Shown here piece after piece: positions 20,601-32,955 of a stretch of 43,372 nt of DNA. The position numbers were made by a program, and so were the translations under genes. Source of the stretch: Dissophora ornata (lineage: Eukaryota > Mortierellomycota > Mortierellomycetes > Mortierellales > Mortierellaceae); the NCBI GenBank assembly GCA_025201705.1, contig MU616774.1:1-43372 (forward strand). The letters are read 5' to 3'. A model generated the notes under the pieces. The model ran no database searches. It worked only from the letters and a program-made list of their open reading frames with translations, and had not been told where the DNA came from. Each line of letters opens with the position of its first letter. Within the stretch, counting starts at the first letter, position 1.

Positions 20601-23507
20601 CAACAACAGGAATTGGTCGGCGAGCAACCATTTTTCACCTCCAAAGATGCAGAGATCAAGGATTTAAAGCAACGTGAGCAATGGCTTTTGGCTGAAGTCG
20701 CCATGGCTCGCAAAAAGATGGGTGAGCGACCCCTCAGTCTCACAGTGGCGCTCAAGGAGGATATGGGTGCTTTCGATGCGGAGCGCGATAGCGAGAAGTA
20801 CAGGATCGTGCAGGCACTCCTCAGTGTCAAAGCGGAGCTCGAACGGTCCAAATCTTCGATCGTGACCCAGGCTCAGGTGGCATCGAATAAGCTGCGTGAG
20901 GCTGAGCGGGTGCGCACGGCTGCACTACAGGAAGCCGCTTACCTAAAAGCCAAGGTCTCGGCGCTCCAATCCGGCGAGGTCTCAAGCCTTGTGTCGACCG
21001 AGACTGCGCGAGCTGTGGATCTTGAAAAGAGGTTGACGGTGGCGTTGGCCATGGTTGATAGGCTCCAGTCTCAGTCCTCACAGAACGACATTATCCTGGA
21101 ACGCGAGCGCCATGTGCGCGAGACTGCTCAAGAACGGGAGCGTCAGGCAGGTGGGCGTGCTGAAGAGGCCGAATTATCTCACACACGATCGCTTGCGGAA
21201 CTGGCGACCTTGCACGAACGAGCGTCCAAGGCCGAGGCTAGTCTGAGGGAATGTGAGGCCAAGAATGCGACCAACGAAGCTGGCCTCTCCAGCTACCAAC
21301 AACAATCTACCGCCTTGTTCTCACAGATTTCGGCCCTCAAGACCACGGTTGATCATCAAAAAAAGTCACTCGAAAAGGCAAAGTTGGCGTACTCGGTCGC
21401 GAACGATCGTGCGGAGCACGCCGATCGCCTTTGGACTCAAGCGCGCCAGGAGATTGACAATACTCAGCTTGAGTTTGCAGGTGTCCGAGCGGACCTTGAG
21501 AGGGCGCAGCGCGAGGCTGACCACTGGAAGGCTAAGGCTCAAGACACGGACCTGCTCTGGCAAAAGGCCAAGAACGAAAACGAGGCCATGAGAACCCTCC
21601 TGGAGGATGATATGAATGCATCCACCTACACGCCTGGAACCAATAGCCGTAAACATGACAGCATCATGGCCATCACCTCTGCCTCTCGGGTCGCAGAGTT
21701 GGAGCACGAGCTCGGAACATTGAGGCATCTCCTGCGAGAGTCTCAGGCAGCAGCAGCTCAGGCGAACAAGGATCTGGGCGAGACCATGGTTCGGATCTCG
21801 CAGCTGGAGCAGACGTCGATGACAGCCCGTGCTGAAGCTTCGTCCGCCCAGCGTCAGCTGACATCGTCCGAGGACAAGGTCGCGTTGTTAGAAGGGCAGC
21901 TCGGTCAAAAGGAGGAGTCATTGGAGGATATGGCAAAGGAGCAAGAGAATAATGAGGTGCAGTTGGGTGTTCTTCGCGGTGTCATGCGGGAGAACGGTCT
22001 TTTGGCTGATGATTTGATCTTGGAGGCTCTGAGCCAGGGTGTGGACGGTACGCCTATTGTTGTGGGCACGACTACCGTCACAGGACTCAAAAACAGAGTT
22101 CAGGAGCTAGAGAAACTTGTCCAGGTTACCGAAATGCAACGGGAGGAGCTCAATGCCTTGAAGAAGCAGCAAGAGGCAAGGATACAGCAGCTTGAGGCCG
22201 ACTACCAAACCGCCGTGCACTATGTTCAGGGATCCGAGAGTATGCTCCAACGACTCCGGGACGAGACACAGGCAGTCAAGAACGAACGGGACATAATTCA
22301 GTCCCGACATGAGGAACTGGAAGTGGCGCATGCCCATTGCAGCGAGCTCCGATCCTCGGCGGGTGAAGCTGCTCTAGCCTCTGCTGCCGCTGCCGCTGCA
22401 ACCCTGCAGTTGGAGAAAGAGGCTGCAGAACTACATCGCCAGTTGAATGATTCTATGGGACGATCCATAGGACTCGAGCAAAAGGTGGAGCAGATGTCCA
22501 AGGCGCTGAAGGATTCTGAAGCCGGCACGGAAGCGACTCTGGCAGAGTTCAAAACCTTGAAAGCCAAGCATCACGAGCACAAGAAGCAAGGAGCAATTGC
22601 TTCAGAGTCCTATCAGACAAAGCTGAAACAGCTCGAGGCTGTGGTCGAGGAGACTCAAGCATCCCTCGCAGAAACTCGTCATTTGCTCGAGACGAGCCAG
22701 TATGAGCTTGAGCAAGCGCACGAGTTGAACAAGAGCACGGGTGAGGAACTGGAGGTGGCACTTAAATCGCTCAAGGCCTCTCAAGAATCGATCGCTGCCG
22801 CAGCGGCTAGCGCCTCAAGCGACGCTTCGAATGATGCAGAGGGAATGGCAGCTGCAGCTGCAGCTGCAGCAGTGGAAGCCGAGAAGAGACGTGCTGCAAC
22901 GTATGTTGCCCATCAGGAAGAGCTCGAGCTTGTAATTGACAATGCCCAAAAGACGATTCTGGAACTCCAGGTCAAGAACCAGGACCTCGAGCAACAGCTG
23001 CGTACGTCCGAGAACAAGATCTCGATCCTCCTCGACAACTTCCAGGGCCCAGACTCTGTCAGGAATAGCATGGCGAGTCTGACTGGAAGTGACGATATGA
23101 TCCTCCGACTTATGGAGGCCAACCAGCACCAACTACCAACGACATTAGGACTCTCCCACCTACTGCCTTCGTCGCATGGATCGCATTCGACCGACCGTTC
23201 TTCCTCTGACTCGCTGGCAAAAGAACTCGAACTTCTTCGGTCGAATTGGGGTCAACAACATCTGGGCGGCGCAACAGTCTATCGACCTGACGCTGTGAAT
23301 ACTTCAACGGCACAACCCACATCGCCAGAAGTAAACACGGATAGCTCAGACGTGACTACTGCAGCAACCGTTGTAGTACCAAGCGCATCCTCGGCACCAT
23401 TGCCAGCTGGACAAGGACCGAGCGGTTCAAACACAAACCAGTCGTTGGAGGAGTATGAGAAGATGATTGAGGACATGGCCAATGCTCGCCGACACTACGA
23501 AGAATAG
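17606..23507 (+). CDS. Kelch-repeat plus coiled-coil protein (Tea1-like), 7 exons
   Basis: Exons are 17606-18308, 18463-18558, 18669-18884, 19040-19133, 19308-19519, 19613-19768 and 19912-23507; all GT-AG and phase-consistent, 1690 aa. Residues 1-195 are a basic start (MAGLFSKRSKKDKEEK) then Ala/Ser/Gln-rich sequence with a CAG-encoded poly-Gln. Residues about 195-492 form a kelch propeller: repeated F/YxFGG blocks (IYVFGGIVKG, YFGGKDVKN, MYIFGGQFNG, VFGGADEQ, MYIYGGMNHE, IYILGGQLE), with the preceding PR.GH motifs. A Ser/Gln-rich linker follows, then about 800 residues of coiled coil (from about 690) rich in Glu/Lys/Ala. This architecture is that of fission-yeast Tea1 and filamentous KelA, cell-end markers delivered by microtubules. 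I see no C-terminal prenylation box, so membrane attachment is not explained. The polarity role is inferred from architecture alone. Confidence 0.88.
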
Positions 23508-23586
23508 AGATTTTAAGATTTAATGCATAGTAATAGAATATATGTAGGATACCAAGGATGCTCCACTGACAGGCAACCCCCCCTCC

Positions 23587-23592
23587 AATAAA
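23587..23592 (+). terminator. Poly(A) signal of kelch gene
   Basis: AATAAA 80 bases beyond the stop codon. Confidence 0.55.
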
Positions 23593-23955
23593 ACTGTCTT
23601 GAGTCGAGCAGCAATATCAGTGCCACTTTCAGTTACATTCGTCGACGGAGTATACTACACATTGTTTTTTTTTATTTACTTCACTTTCCGTGTTACATGG
23701 CTTGTGTTCAGTGTTTCTGTTCTAGTTGCTTTTGTCCTACTGCCATGTGTTTTTCTTTCCGCCAAAGGAGTGTCTTCTAGTTTGGTATTACACATTGTGA
23801 TATTTATTTCTCTCTCTTCTCCTCTCTCACGTTAAAAAAATTCATTTTTTCATAAGTCACGTTTACCGCGTGTACTACAAGGAAATTAATAATTATGGTT
23901 TGCATTCCAAGAAAAACCAAACAAAAAAAAAAACCATCTCGCCCGATTACATGGG
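23593..23955. other. Intergenic spacer, no gene seen
   Basis: AT-rich sequence with T runs and scattered CTCTCT. Short open frames are hydrophobic low complexity from T-rich DNA. It separates the kelch gene from the helicase relic. Confidence 0.4.
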
Positions 23956-25010
23956 CGCGGCGCCTCGCGCTTGCTCATGTCCAAGAGATCAATGAGATGT
24001 TGATTGGGGCATAGTCTCTATCCTGGCCAACTTTCCAGAGATCCCCCCCCCTACGCGTTTGAGGACATGTTCCACGATGGCCACCTTATTTTAACCGACA
24101 CCAGGAATTCCATCGAGGACCAAGAGGCATCTAGCCCAGCAAAACATCCTCTCTTGAACAATGATCAACGAACCGCGTTTTTCGACAGGATAATCCATGG
24201 GCCTGGAGGATCAATAATCCTAGTAGAGGCTGTTCTTCATCGATGGGCCAAGCGGAACCGGCAAATCATTTCTCTACAACACCTTAATCGGCCTACAACA
24301 TCACAAAATATTCACAACTGCAGTATCATCTTTTGGGGATGAGACTCCCATGCAACATCGTCATGCGATTTGAGGCTATCGTTAGGACCATCCGCGGTAT
24401 CATGGAAACGCCTGATCTTCTCTTGGGTGGTAAAATCGTCGTCTTTGGAGGTGACTTTCGCCAAAGTCTTCCTGTTCGGTTGTTCGAGGCACACCTGGCC
24501 AGATCGAAAATGCCTGCCTTAAGAATTCTGGCCCGTTGTCCCGACTATGTCAAGATCCCTGACGAGTACCTCTTTCAGCCACCGGGGCTAACAATTCTGC
24601 CGCCAAGCAGCTAATCAGCGGGGGATATATCCCAACATTGAAACTACTGGAAATCCAGGCGAAATCTCTTTTGCTGGACGTGCTATCCTTTCTACTCTAA
24701 ATGAGGATGTTGTTTGACGCCCTCAAGTGATCAGGCCACAAAGATGCTCCATGGTGTTGGCCTTACCGTTCGAACACCGGGCTCCCGATTTATTGAAGCT
24801 GAAATTTTGGTTGGCAAATTTAAAGGGAAAATGGTCTTTCTTCCACGCATCCCTCTGATCACTACGGACGATGGTAGTTTCCCGATCAAGTTTTTGCAAG
24901 GCGTCAGTTCCCAGTCAAGTCTGCTTTCGCAATGACTAGACTATTAACAAGTCGCAAGGCCAGACTTTTCATACTCACTCTATATCCATCGCGCCTCTAT
25001 TAATCACCCC
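23956..25010 (+). pseudogene. Dead PIF1/Helitron-type helicase
   Basis: Plus-strand fragments of an SF1 PIF1-like helicase in three frames. FEDMFHDGHLILTD and LLNNDQRTAFFDRII (about 24058-24200) are the N-terminal helicase entry. FFIDGPSGTGKSFLYNT (24233-24283) is Walker A, and SSFGDETPMQHRHA with Asp-Glu at 24338-24343 is Walker B. FEAIVRTIRGIM and GGKIVVFGGDFRQSLPV (about 24369-24476) is the motif III region. FPVKSAFAMT and INKSQGQTF (about 24909-24970) is motif VI. Frames break between each block, and at 24934-24943 a 5-base tandem repeat GACTA-GACTA splits the motif VI block. In fungi such helicases are usually the C-terminal half of Helitron Rep-Hel proteins. No Rep (HUH) motif is visible here, so a Helitron origin is inference. 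Confidence 0.7.
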
Positions 25011-25319
25011 TACATTAACCGCGCCTCTGCAACAGCGTTTCATAGTAACCTTGTAGACTACACTTCTTGAAAATAAACGGCATTCGTTCCTTAGATCCCT
25101 GCCTTCCCTTCTGCTACTGTTACGTTACACTCTGTCGCGACGCACTGATCCGAACAGGCTCAAGATTCTCATCATAGACAGTACCCTTTAGCACCCATGA
25201 GGGCGCATACACCCGCAATATTTGTATTGCAAAAAACGTGTTGACATGGATATATGCTGAAGTCTCCTTTTATTTTTTTTGAGATATATGTATAATATTT
25301 ATGATCATTTAGTAATTCC
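25011..25319. other. Intergenic between helicase relic and RasGAP gene
   Basis: About 300 bases; no gene is supported. It includes the 3' region of the minus-strand RasGAP gene with its poly(A) signal at 25269-25274. Confidence 0.5.
25269..25274 (-). terminator. Poly(A) signal of RasGAP gene
   Basis: AATAAA on the minus strand about 46 bases past the stop at 25320-25322. Confidence 0.55.
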
Positions 25320-28300
25320 CTACTGAATGATCCGCTCGACCAGCTCACTAACTAACATCGCATGCTTATGTACAGTGGGCCGTCCATTGCTGGGGTTAAA
25401 CCCTGGTGCTCCAGTGTCCATCAGTCCCGCAAAGCCGAGTTCGGACAGATAAGCCAACTGACTTGCCTTTTGCGTTTGGGCTGCTGCTGTACTCAGAACA
25501 GGGTCCGCTACGACCGCGAAAATAATTGACTGGACCGCGTCGATAATCGGGACCACTTGGGAGCTGTTGATGATTTGGTTCATCTTTGGAAGAAGTGACT
25601 CGTATCTGGAAATAGAAAGAAAAAAAAATGAGAACGTTAGTCATCGTTCCTGACATTTGCGAAAGAATACGAAAAAAAAAAAAAAAAAACCTTACACAAG
25701 AGCAAAGACCTCGGGAAGGGCCACAGCAGCCTCGGCGAGGAAAGCATACAAGAACAACCTCTCGGACTCTGTCTCCGCGTTCTGAAGCATAGTCACCACC
25801 AGGGTGACGAGCAAGAGACCCGTAGTATTATCTGGAATCACAAGATAGTCAAACATCTTGTAATAGGTATCATTCAACGCCGTGTTGTTGACCTCCATGG
25901 ATGTGATGCCGACCATCTGCAGCAATTCCTTGAGTTCCATATTCCTTGCCGCCTGCGGCAGCAATGCTGCGAGGTAGCCCATCACGCGAACATCAACCAC
26001 TTCACGCTGTGTGCCCTTCACCGCAATCTGAAGAATCGATCGTAGCACATCCGTAGTGATGGTCTTTGTCGAAGGATGCTTCAGTCCCTTCAGGAGCGCC
26101 CCGGCAACGCCAAACGAAAAGTGGGTCTCAAAGTTCAGTCCCACAGACTCGTCCAGATCCTTGGTGACATCCAGGAGAGGAATCCTGGCTCGCAAGAGCA
26201 CTTCATCCAATGGCTCATTGACAAAAAATCCTTGGGCGTCCAAAACTTTCAAGACTGCCTGCAGCAACTCAAGAGCGCAAATGAACAAGGGAACATGACC
26301 AATCTCGACGATAGACAACCCCAACCAGAACATGTGCTGGAGGTATCGAGAGTCTGCAGGAAGGTTTGCAGCGATATTGGTGAGGGACATGACAATACTG
26401 GCGATCAGGTTACAGTCTGACTCCACAAACATGGCCAGTGCTCCTCGAAGTGCCACAAGGATCTGATAAAGCAAATCATCGTCCACCTCCTCTCGAGCCA
26501 GACAACCCAGAGCCACAAAGGCTCTTGGCTGAATGGCGGGGTTAAACTGGAAGGCTGTGCTTGTCACCAAACCCATCCATCGTGCTCTGGCAGCATTAGC
26601 AGCGTCTATTCCCCATAACAACAACATGGAATCATGGTTAGTTAATCAGCGCTCCACAAAATCTTAAACATACCACTCAACCATTGGAATCAAAATATTT
26701 TGAACGTACCATTTGTAGGAGATCCAAGTTCAATCACTTCCATCAGAGCTTTGCAAATGTTCTCGAGCCAAGGCAAAGGCGTGGGTTCGTTAAAGTCTTT
26801 CAGAGTCTCGGGCGAGATCACGAACGAATTGCTGTATGACCGACTGAGTCCAAACAGCATTCTAAACTTGTTCTCTGAGAGCTCTTGCAACAGGTCCAGG
26901 AGCTTGGTGTGGTTTGGTTCGCTGGCGGGGATTGTTGTTGCCAACGCCTGGACAATATTCGTCACCATTCCATGGACGGCCGATCGGACGACTGAAGCGC
27001 CAGTAGCCACCAGTAGCGTGACAATGTGGCAAACCTCTGGCAAAAAGTTGAGCACATCCTTCGTGTCGTTGAACGACAAATTCATGCAAAATCGGACCAG
27101 CACACCGATTTCTGTCCAGGACGAGTGGTCCGTCAACTGGCGCATGGGCTTGAGTCCTGTCTTGGAGATGACTTTGCGAAGTCGAGAGATGACCTTACCG
27201 CTGATCGAGACTGAAGACAGAGTGACCAACGTATCGCCCAACTTTTCTGCTTGCACGGATCCGATGCCTCCCTCCATCGACTCGGTTATGAATAGGTCCA
27301 AGACTAAAACCACGAGCGCATCTATTTCCTCGACCCTACTCCAGATAATGTCTTGCATCGATCCATAGATCTCGGGCTCATTCACAGTCATATCGATCAA
27401 CGCCTTGATGATCTCGCGCGTCTTGGCGAATCCTGCATGGTTATCGCTCGAGCTACGGCAGTATTTCGCCAGATTCGACAACCAGGGCGACACGAACTCG
27501 AGGCAGCGAGGTTTCAGGGCCTTGGGAGTCTTATGGAACCCAACAAAGCACTCTGTAAGGAACTCTAGCGTCAAATGGCTTTCGGTTCTGGCCAACATCT
27601 CGCTCATCCGACGGATAAAGGGCGCGTTGTTGGTAGGGATACACAAGCCCTTGGCACTAAGCAGCTGATTTCCTGTGTCGAACTTGAAGGTATCCGACAG
27701 AGCGCACAGCAAGTTGTACGACGCCAGGCGCAGTGCAGAGTCAGGGCTGGACAGGTTAAACATGGCCATCGTAAGCAGTGTGCCGGGGACATCGTTTGGA
27801 CGAATTACTCGGGTGTTATAGTTAGGAGGCTTGGTGGCCAGGAACCTCTGCTTCGTTTTGGCGATCGCAGAGATGATCTGGTCACGTTTGGGTGAGGTGA
27901 AGGTCATGGACATGGTGCCGTCTTCGTAAATGATGAAGAACTCGCCATCATCGCCTCGACTATGAGCCTTGGAAATGTCGTCTAGCTCGCTGATGTGATA
28001 GACGTCATTGTATTGACAGCTCATTCCTGGGAAGATTTCTTGGTCCTTTTGCTGCTCAAGTGATATGAATGAATGGAGCGCATTAATAACACATACATGT
28101 CAGACAATAGATCTCGTCATTAACAAGCGAAAAGACCGGCTGACCCTTACCATGACGATCTGAATGACTTCGTGGCCAATTTTAAACGTGACAGGCGTTG
28201 GAGGCGAGCCAGGTGTGAGCTTGCTGACACCAACGATGCTAATGTTTGCATCCGCTTCCAAGGAAGTGGTGGACTTTGGCAAGCGCAGCTCTGATGGTGT

Positions 28301-31300
28301 AATGAACTCGCTCAGTTCGTGCAAGTTGGACGGGAAGATAACCCTCTTGGCAATCCTGCCAGTCAGTTGACGAGATAGCGACTTTGCATAGCGGCGGAAT
28401 GCGGTGTTGACATTAATAAAGTATAGATTGCACAGTCCAATCGCGGTGTCCGTGGGCAAAAGCTGCAGAAACTGGCTGATATTATGGTCCGAGATCTCAT
28501 TCGAGGATCCGAATCCAGTGACATCGACTACCAGGTCAAAGGCCTTGTTAGCAACCGGCTCCAGCAACTAGGCAGGGTAGAGAATCGAGAAATGGTTGCA
28601 AAGTTATTAGAAAAAATAAAGCGAAACCATCACAGAAACATGCAGAGTCAAGAAATCCTAGGCTTCACTCACCAAAAAGACGCGGTACATCACAGTCTCA
28701 AGATCGGCGTTGTCAAGCGAGAGTTTGCGCATAACAAAGTAAAACACAGGCCGCCGCTCCTTGGATAGTCCTCCCTCATAAAAGACGCTGTCTTTGAGCA
28801 AGTTGTCGATGGTCCGTCCCCTGTTTTTGCGCATAAACTCGTGGTATTGGTGAATGTTCGGGGCAGTGTTTAGCGTGACGGGTACGACATCTCGGCGATG
28901 ACGCTCAGGAGGTGGTCCGAGCTGTGCTAGCAGGGTCGAAAGTGTGTCGAACGACCGCTTGGTCACCAAATAGGTCTTGTCTTCCTCAAGCTCTGCCGAA
29001 GTTTTCATCGTCAGATCCTTGCTCATCCTCTCAAGATTTAGCACCAAATGACGGTGGAGTGAAGACCGATCACCAACATCAATAGCGCGGTAATGCGCAG
29101 GATCCGTCGATGCTGGCTCCAGTTGCTGCGGTGTGGAGATGTTTCCAAGGAAACGCGTGACTTTGTGGATGTTGGATGTCAGGAACGTATTAAGGACAAT
29201 CATGAAAGGCTCCTTGGCTCCGAACAGGACATTGTTGGCGAGGTTCTGGATCACCTTTGTGATCAGTAATAATCCGCGGCGAACCTTGGTGTTCTCGACC
29301 GGCGCCTGCATCAGACCGTCGGACTCTGGGGCAACGATAGCCGGACACAGGAAGCGCAGGAAGATGAACCCACCGACTGCAGTGAATTTGGCATCGGGGA
29401 ATCGTTCGCCAACAGCCTGAGAAAGGTACCAGCAGACTTCCCTGAAGCTGCTCGGGACGTTAGACGCCGAGTCGGTGATTGTATCCAAAAAGACCTGAGC
29501 CATGTGCTTCAGGTTGTCGAAATTGACGTTGGCATCCTCCTCTGGGCCAAGCCTTGTCGGGTCCAATTCGTAGGACCCCTGTGCAGGAAGCGTCATGAGC
29601 GCGTTCAACAACGGCTGCAGTGTGCTCTTCAAGTATTCGGCTCCATTGATCTTGGCAAACACCGTCAAGAGTCTAGTAGCCATACAGTTTCTGCGGAACA
29701 ACTCGGACTCCCCTAAGTGTATCAATGTTAGGCTTTTTGTTAATACACAGAAGCGAAGCGATGTATGCATGCGCCGAAAGCAACCAGCGGGATGTACCTG
29801 TCTCTCGAACTTCCTTCATGATGATGGCTTTTAACAAGGGCATGGCCAGACCACGACTCTCAAATACATGCAACAGCACGATGGCAAGGTCGTCAATCTC
29901 GCCCACGGGGCATACTTGGCACAGCGACAATACTAGCGTCAGATCCGGTGACGCGATCAAGTCAATTAGTTTTTCATACCGATCCTCCATGGCGCTTTCA
30001 GAAAGCACTGCAAACTCGGTCCCTTGCTTGAGGATGTTGGTCAGGACCTGCATGAATGCAGTTCGAGTACGGTCGTCCTCATGGTATCCCATCGACAGCG
30101 AGTAATTCAGTCCTGTCTCGATGTTTGCGCTCAACATGTTAGATAGCGCCTTTATCGTATACTCCTTGAGAGGGCCCAGGTCACGGACAATTGCTTTTGA
30201 CTGATACCGCGCAACAATCATTAGGAACAGTAAATACTTTCAGTTAGTTACCGAGCCTATCGAGACATACAGCACTGCTTCAAAGCTTCTTCAAATCTCA
30301 CCTTGGCAAAGAGAAGAGCAAGGTCTTCATTGTTTTGCTTATGATAGGATGGCCCAGATTCAATGTACTCCAGAACGCGACACCGATTCAAAAGCTTGAG
30401 GAAAAAGTTGAAATATCTGTAAAAGATGGCCGAACGGACCTGCGTCATGTCCGTGTCGTGCATAGTCTCGTACGGTTGGAGTGGTAGCTGGTACAGCAAG
30501 GCCACGATCGACTTCATGCATGCAAGGTCCAAATCACGATACAATCGTCCATTGTTTGCTGGATCATCCTTCTCCTCGACATAAGATGGCATTTCCGATG
30601 GCTAGCAACATGGGTAAAGCATAGATACCAAAGATCAGCTTTTTTTCTCTCCTCACTCAAAAAAACCTAAAACACATGATTATTTTCCAGCTGCCGGGAT
30701 ACATACCAATGAAAAGTCAGACGTCCATTCGATCATGACCTCAACCATCTTATTTCGAAGGCGGATTTCTTGCCGAAGACTGATGTAGTCCTTCTTTTGC
30801 ATAAGCGTCTCGCACAGTTGGCACATCTTGATCTTGACTCGTAGTCCATTCAGACTATGTCCCAGACGGTGAAGGTACCGAGCAAAGTACAGGACCAACG
30901 CTCCAAAGTCTACCGAAAAGATGGCATCTGCCGGCGAGGACATGCGGTCCAAGACCAGCTTGAGAACAGATATGGCCTGGTCGACAAACATCGTATACTG
31001 ATCCGTGCACAGGGGCTCCCCATGGCTGTCAAAAAAGCGCGAGACAACATAGATCAACTGCTTGAATAAGACCGGGTACAGTGCTGGCGAGAGTTCCGAT
31101 CCCAGAGTCTGCTTGACCACGTCGCGTACAAAGACTTGTTCATTGACAAGAAGTTGTACCATGTCCAGCATATAGCGTTCGACGCTTGCTTGTGCTGCCT
31201 TGGTTTCGGCGATTGATGAGCGACGAAAGTTCTCCCCAGTAGTGTTTGTTCTTGGCATAGCGTTCGATGGAAGTGACGCGCCAGCAAGGGCTGCGAGAAA

Positions 31301-32914
31301 TCCGGTAAAGTTCTGCCATTCTGCATTTCGAGAGTCTAAAGGATCGATCACGAAGCCGCCCTTTGGTGGCGGGGGAAGTGCAGTGGAGCGCTTTGCATTT
31401 CGAGTCTTCTCAAAAGGCTCCATATTCTCATAGAACGCAATCTCGTCCTTTGTCCAGAACACTGTAATGTTCTTCCAGCGTCGATAGGCCTCCTCCCAGG
31501 CGCCTAGATTTCCAGGTGTAGGCTGCGAAATTTGACGGATGATCCTGCGCAGGCGCTTCTGCTGGGAGATGCGGCCTAAGACAGAGCGCAGCGTTGGAGG
31601 ATATTAACAGAATGAACAATGAACAATGAACACGGTTGCAAATGCATATCACGAAATATCGCGTACCTGCTACAACTGCGCTAGGGGCCGAGAGTTCCAT
31701 GTACACGTCAATGTTCTCCAAGAGCGAAAGCTGGCCAACACTAGGATTGACGACCTCCTGGGTGATAACTGTCTCCTCGCACAAGAGGCTTATGCAGTTC
31801 ACGGCCATGGTGCAGATATCCAGGTCAGGTGCACAGATGAGAATTAGCAGCGCAATTTCGAGCGCAACACTGGTTGCAAACCGTTTTGCAATATCGTGAT
31901 GTGCAATCGCAAGGTCCTATCGACAATTCAGCGATGGCATAGAGAGAGAGAGGGGGGGGGGGGTTAAAAACAACTTTCAGGTTTGAGCCCTGACGAAGAA
32001 GGATATCAACCAAGCGATAGACTTACCTGATGGTCCTTTAAGAACATATTACGACGGGACATGAGCTGTTGCAACAACTCGAGCAAAAAGCGCGACTTTT
32101 CATCGGTACACTTGAGCTCCATGAGCTGGCGCGCGATCGAGATGATGACATCTGAACTGAGATTCCAGAATGTATTCATCAAGTTTGCGCCAGATCCCCA
32201 GCGTTCGATGATTCTGGAATCAAAAAGCTGGAGCAACACCTCTCCTGCTGTACTGCGAATCCCGATGTGGGGATCGTTCAGGCAAAGGAGAAGACCCTTT
32301 AGAAGTTGGTGAATCTCGTCCTCGACTCCTACTGGTGTCTCCGTCTTTTAGAGATGATGAATCGAGTTAGAGCCAAAGGCGATGGGTGCATCACAATACC
32401 AGAGATAGGACGAAAAGACTAGAGAGGAAATCATGAACTTACAGCAACTGCCAGGGCCGGATCAATCTGATACATCTTTAAGAGATAAATAATTAGCTCC
32501 TGCTTTTCCTTTGCATTTTCAATCATTTGCTTCCTGAGTCTCCGATCAATGTGCACTTTTTTGGCGATGATCTCGGCAGCTCTTTCGCGGACAACGTTAT
32601 CCGCAAACATCTTTCTCAATGGTGCTCCCAACGCCGACGTCGCTTGCTGGATTGACGGGTTCCATGGAAGACGGTCCTCCTCGGAAGCGATGGTGTAGAA
32701 GGACTGGACCAGCACAAGTTTGAAAGCGATGGGTGCTTTGTCGCTGGACAAATCAGGGATCAGCGAATGGATAACATGACGGGGGTTCAGACGGTAGAGA
32801 GCCGTGAGGCAAGCGGACATGGTTGCCTTGTCCGTAGTACCATCAGAATCGACATAGGGCTTTGTCGGCGTAAAGAGCAGCTCCTGCATGAGGCAAATTT
32901 TCATGAGAATTTTC

Positions 32915-32955
<41 letters not shown>

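Noticed and set aside
30237..30270. 34-base intron between RasGAP exons 9 and 10
   Set aside because: Too short and out of phase; the acceptor at 30194-30195 gives a 77-base intron in phase.
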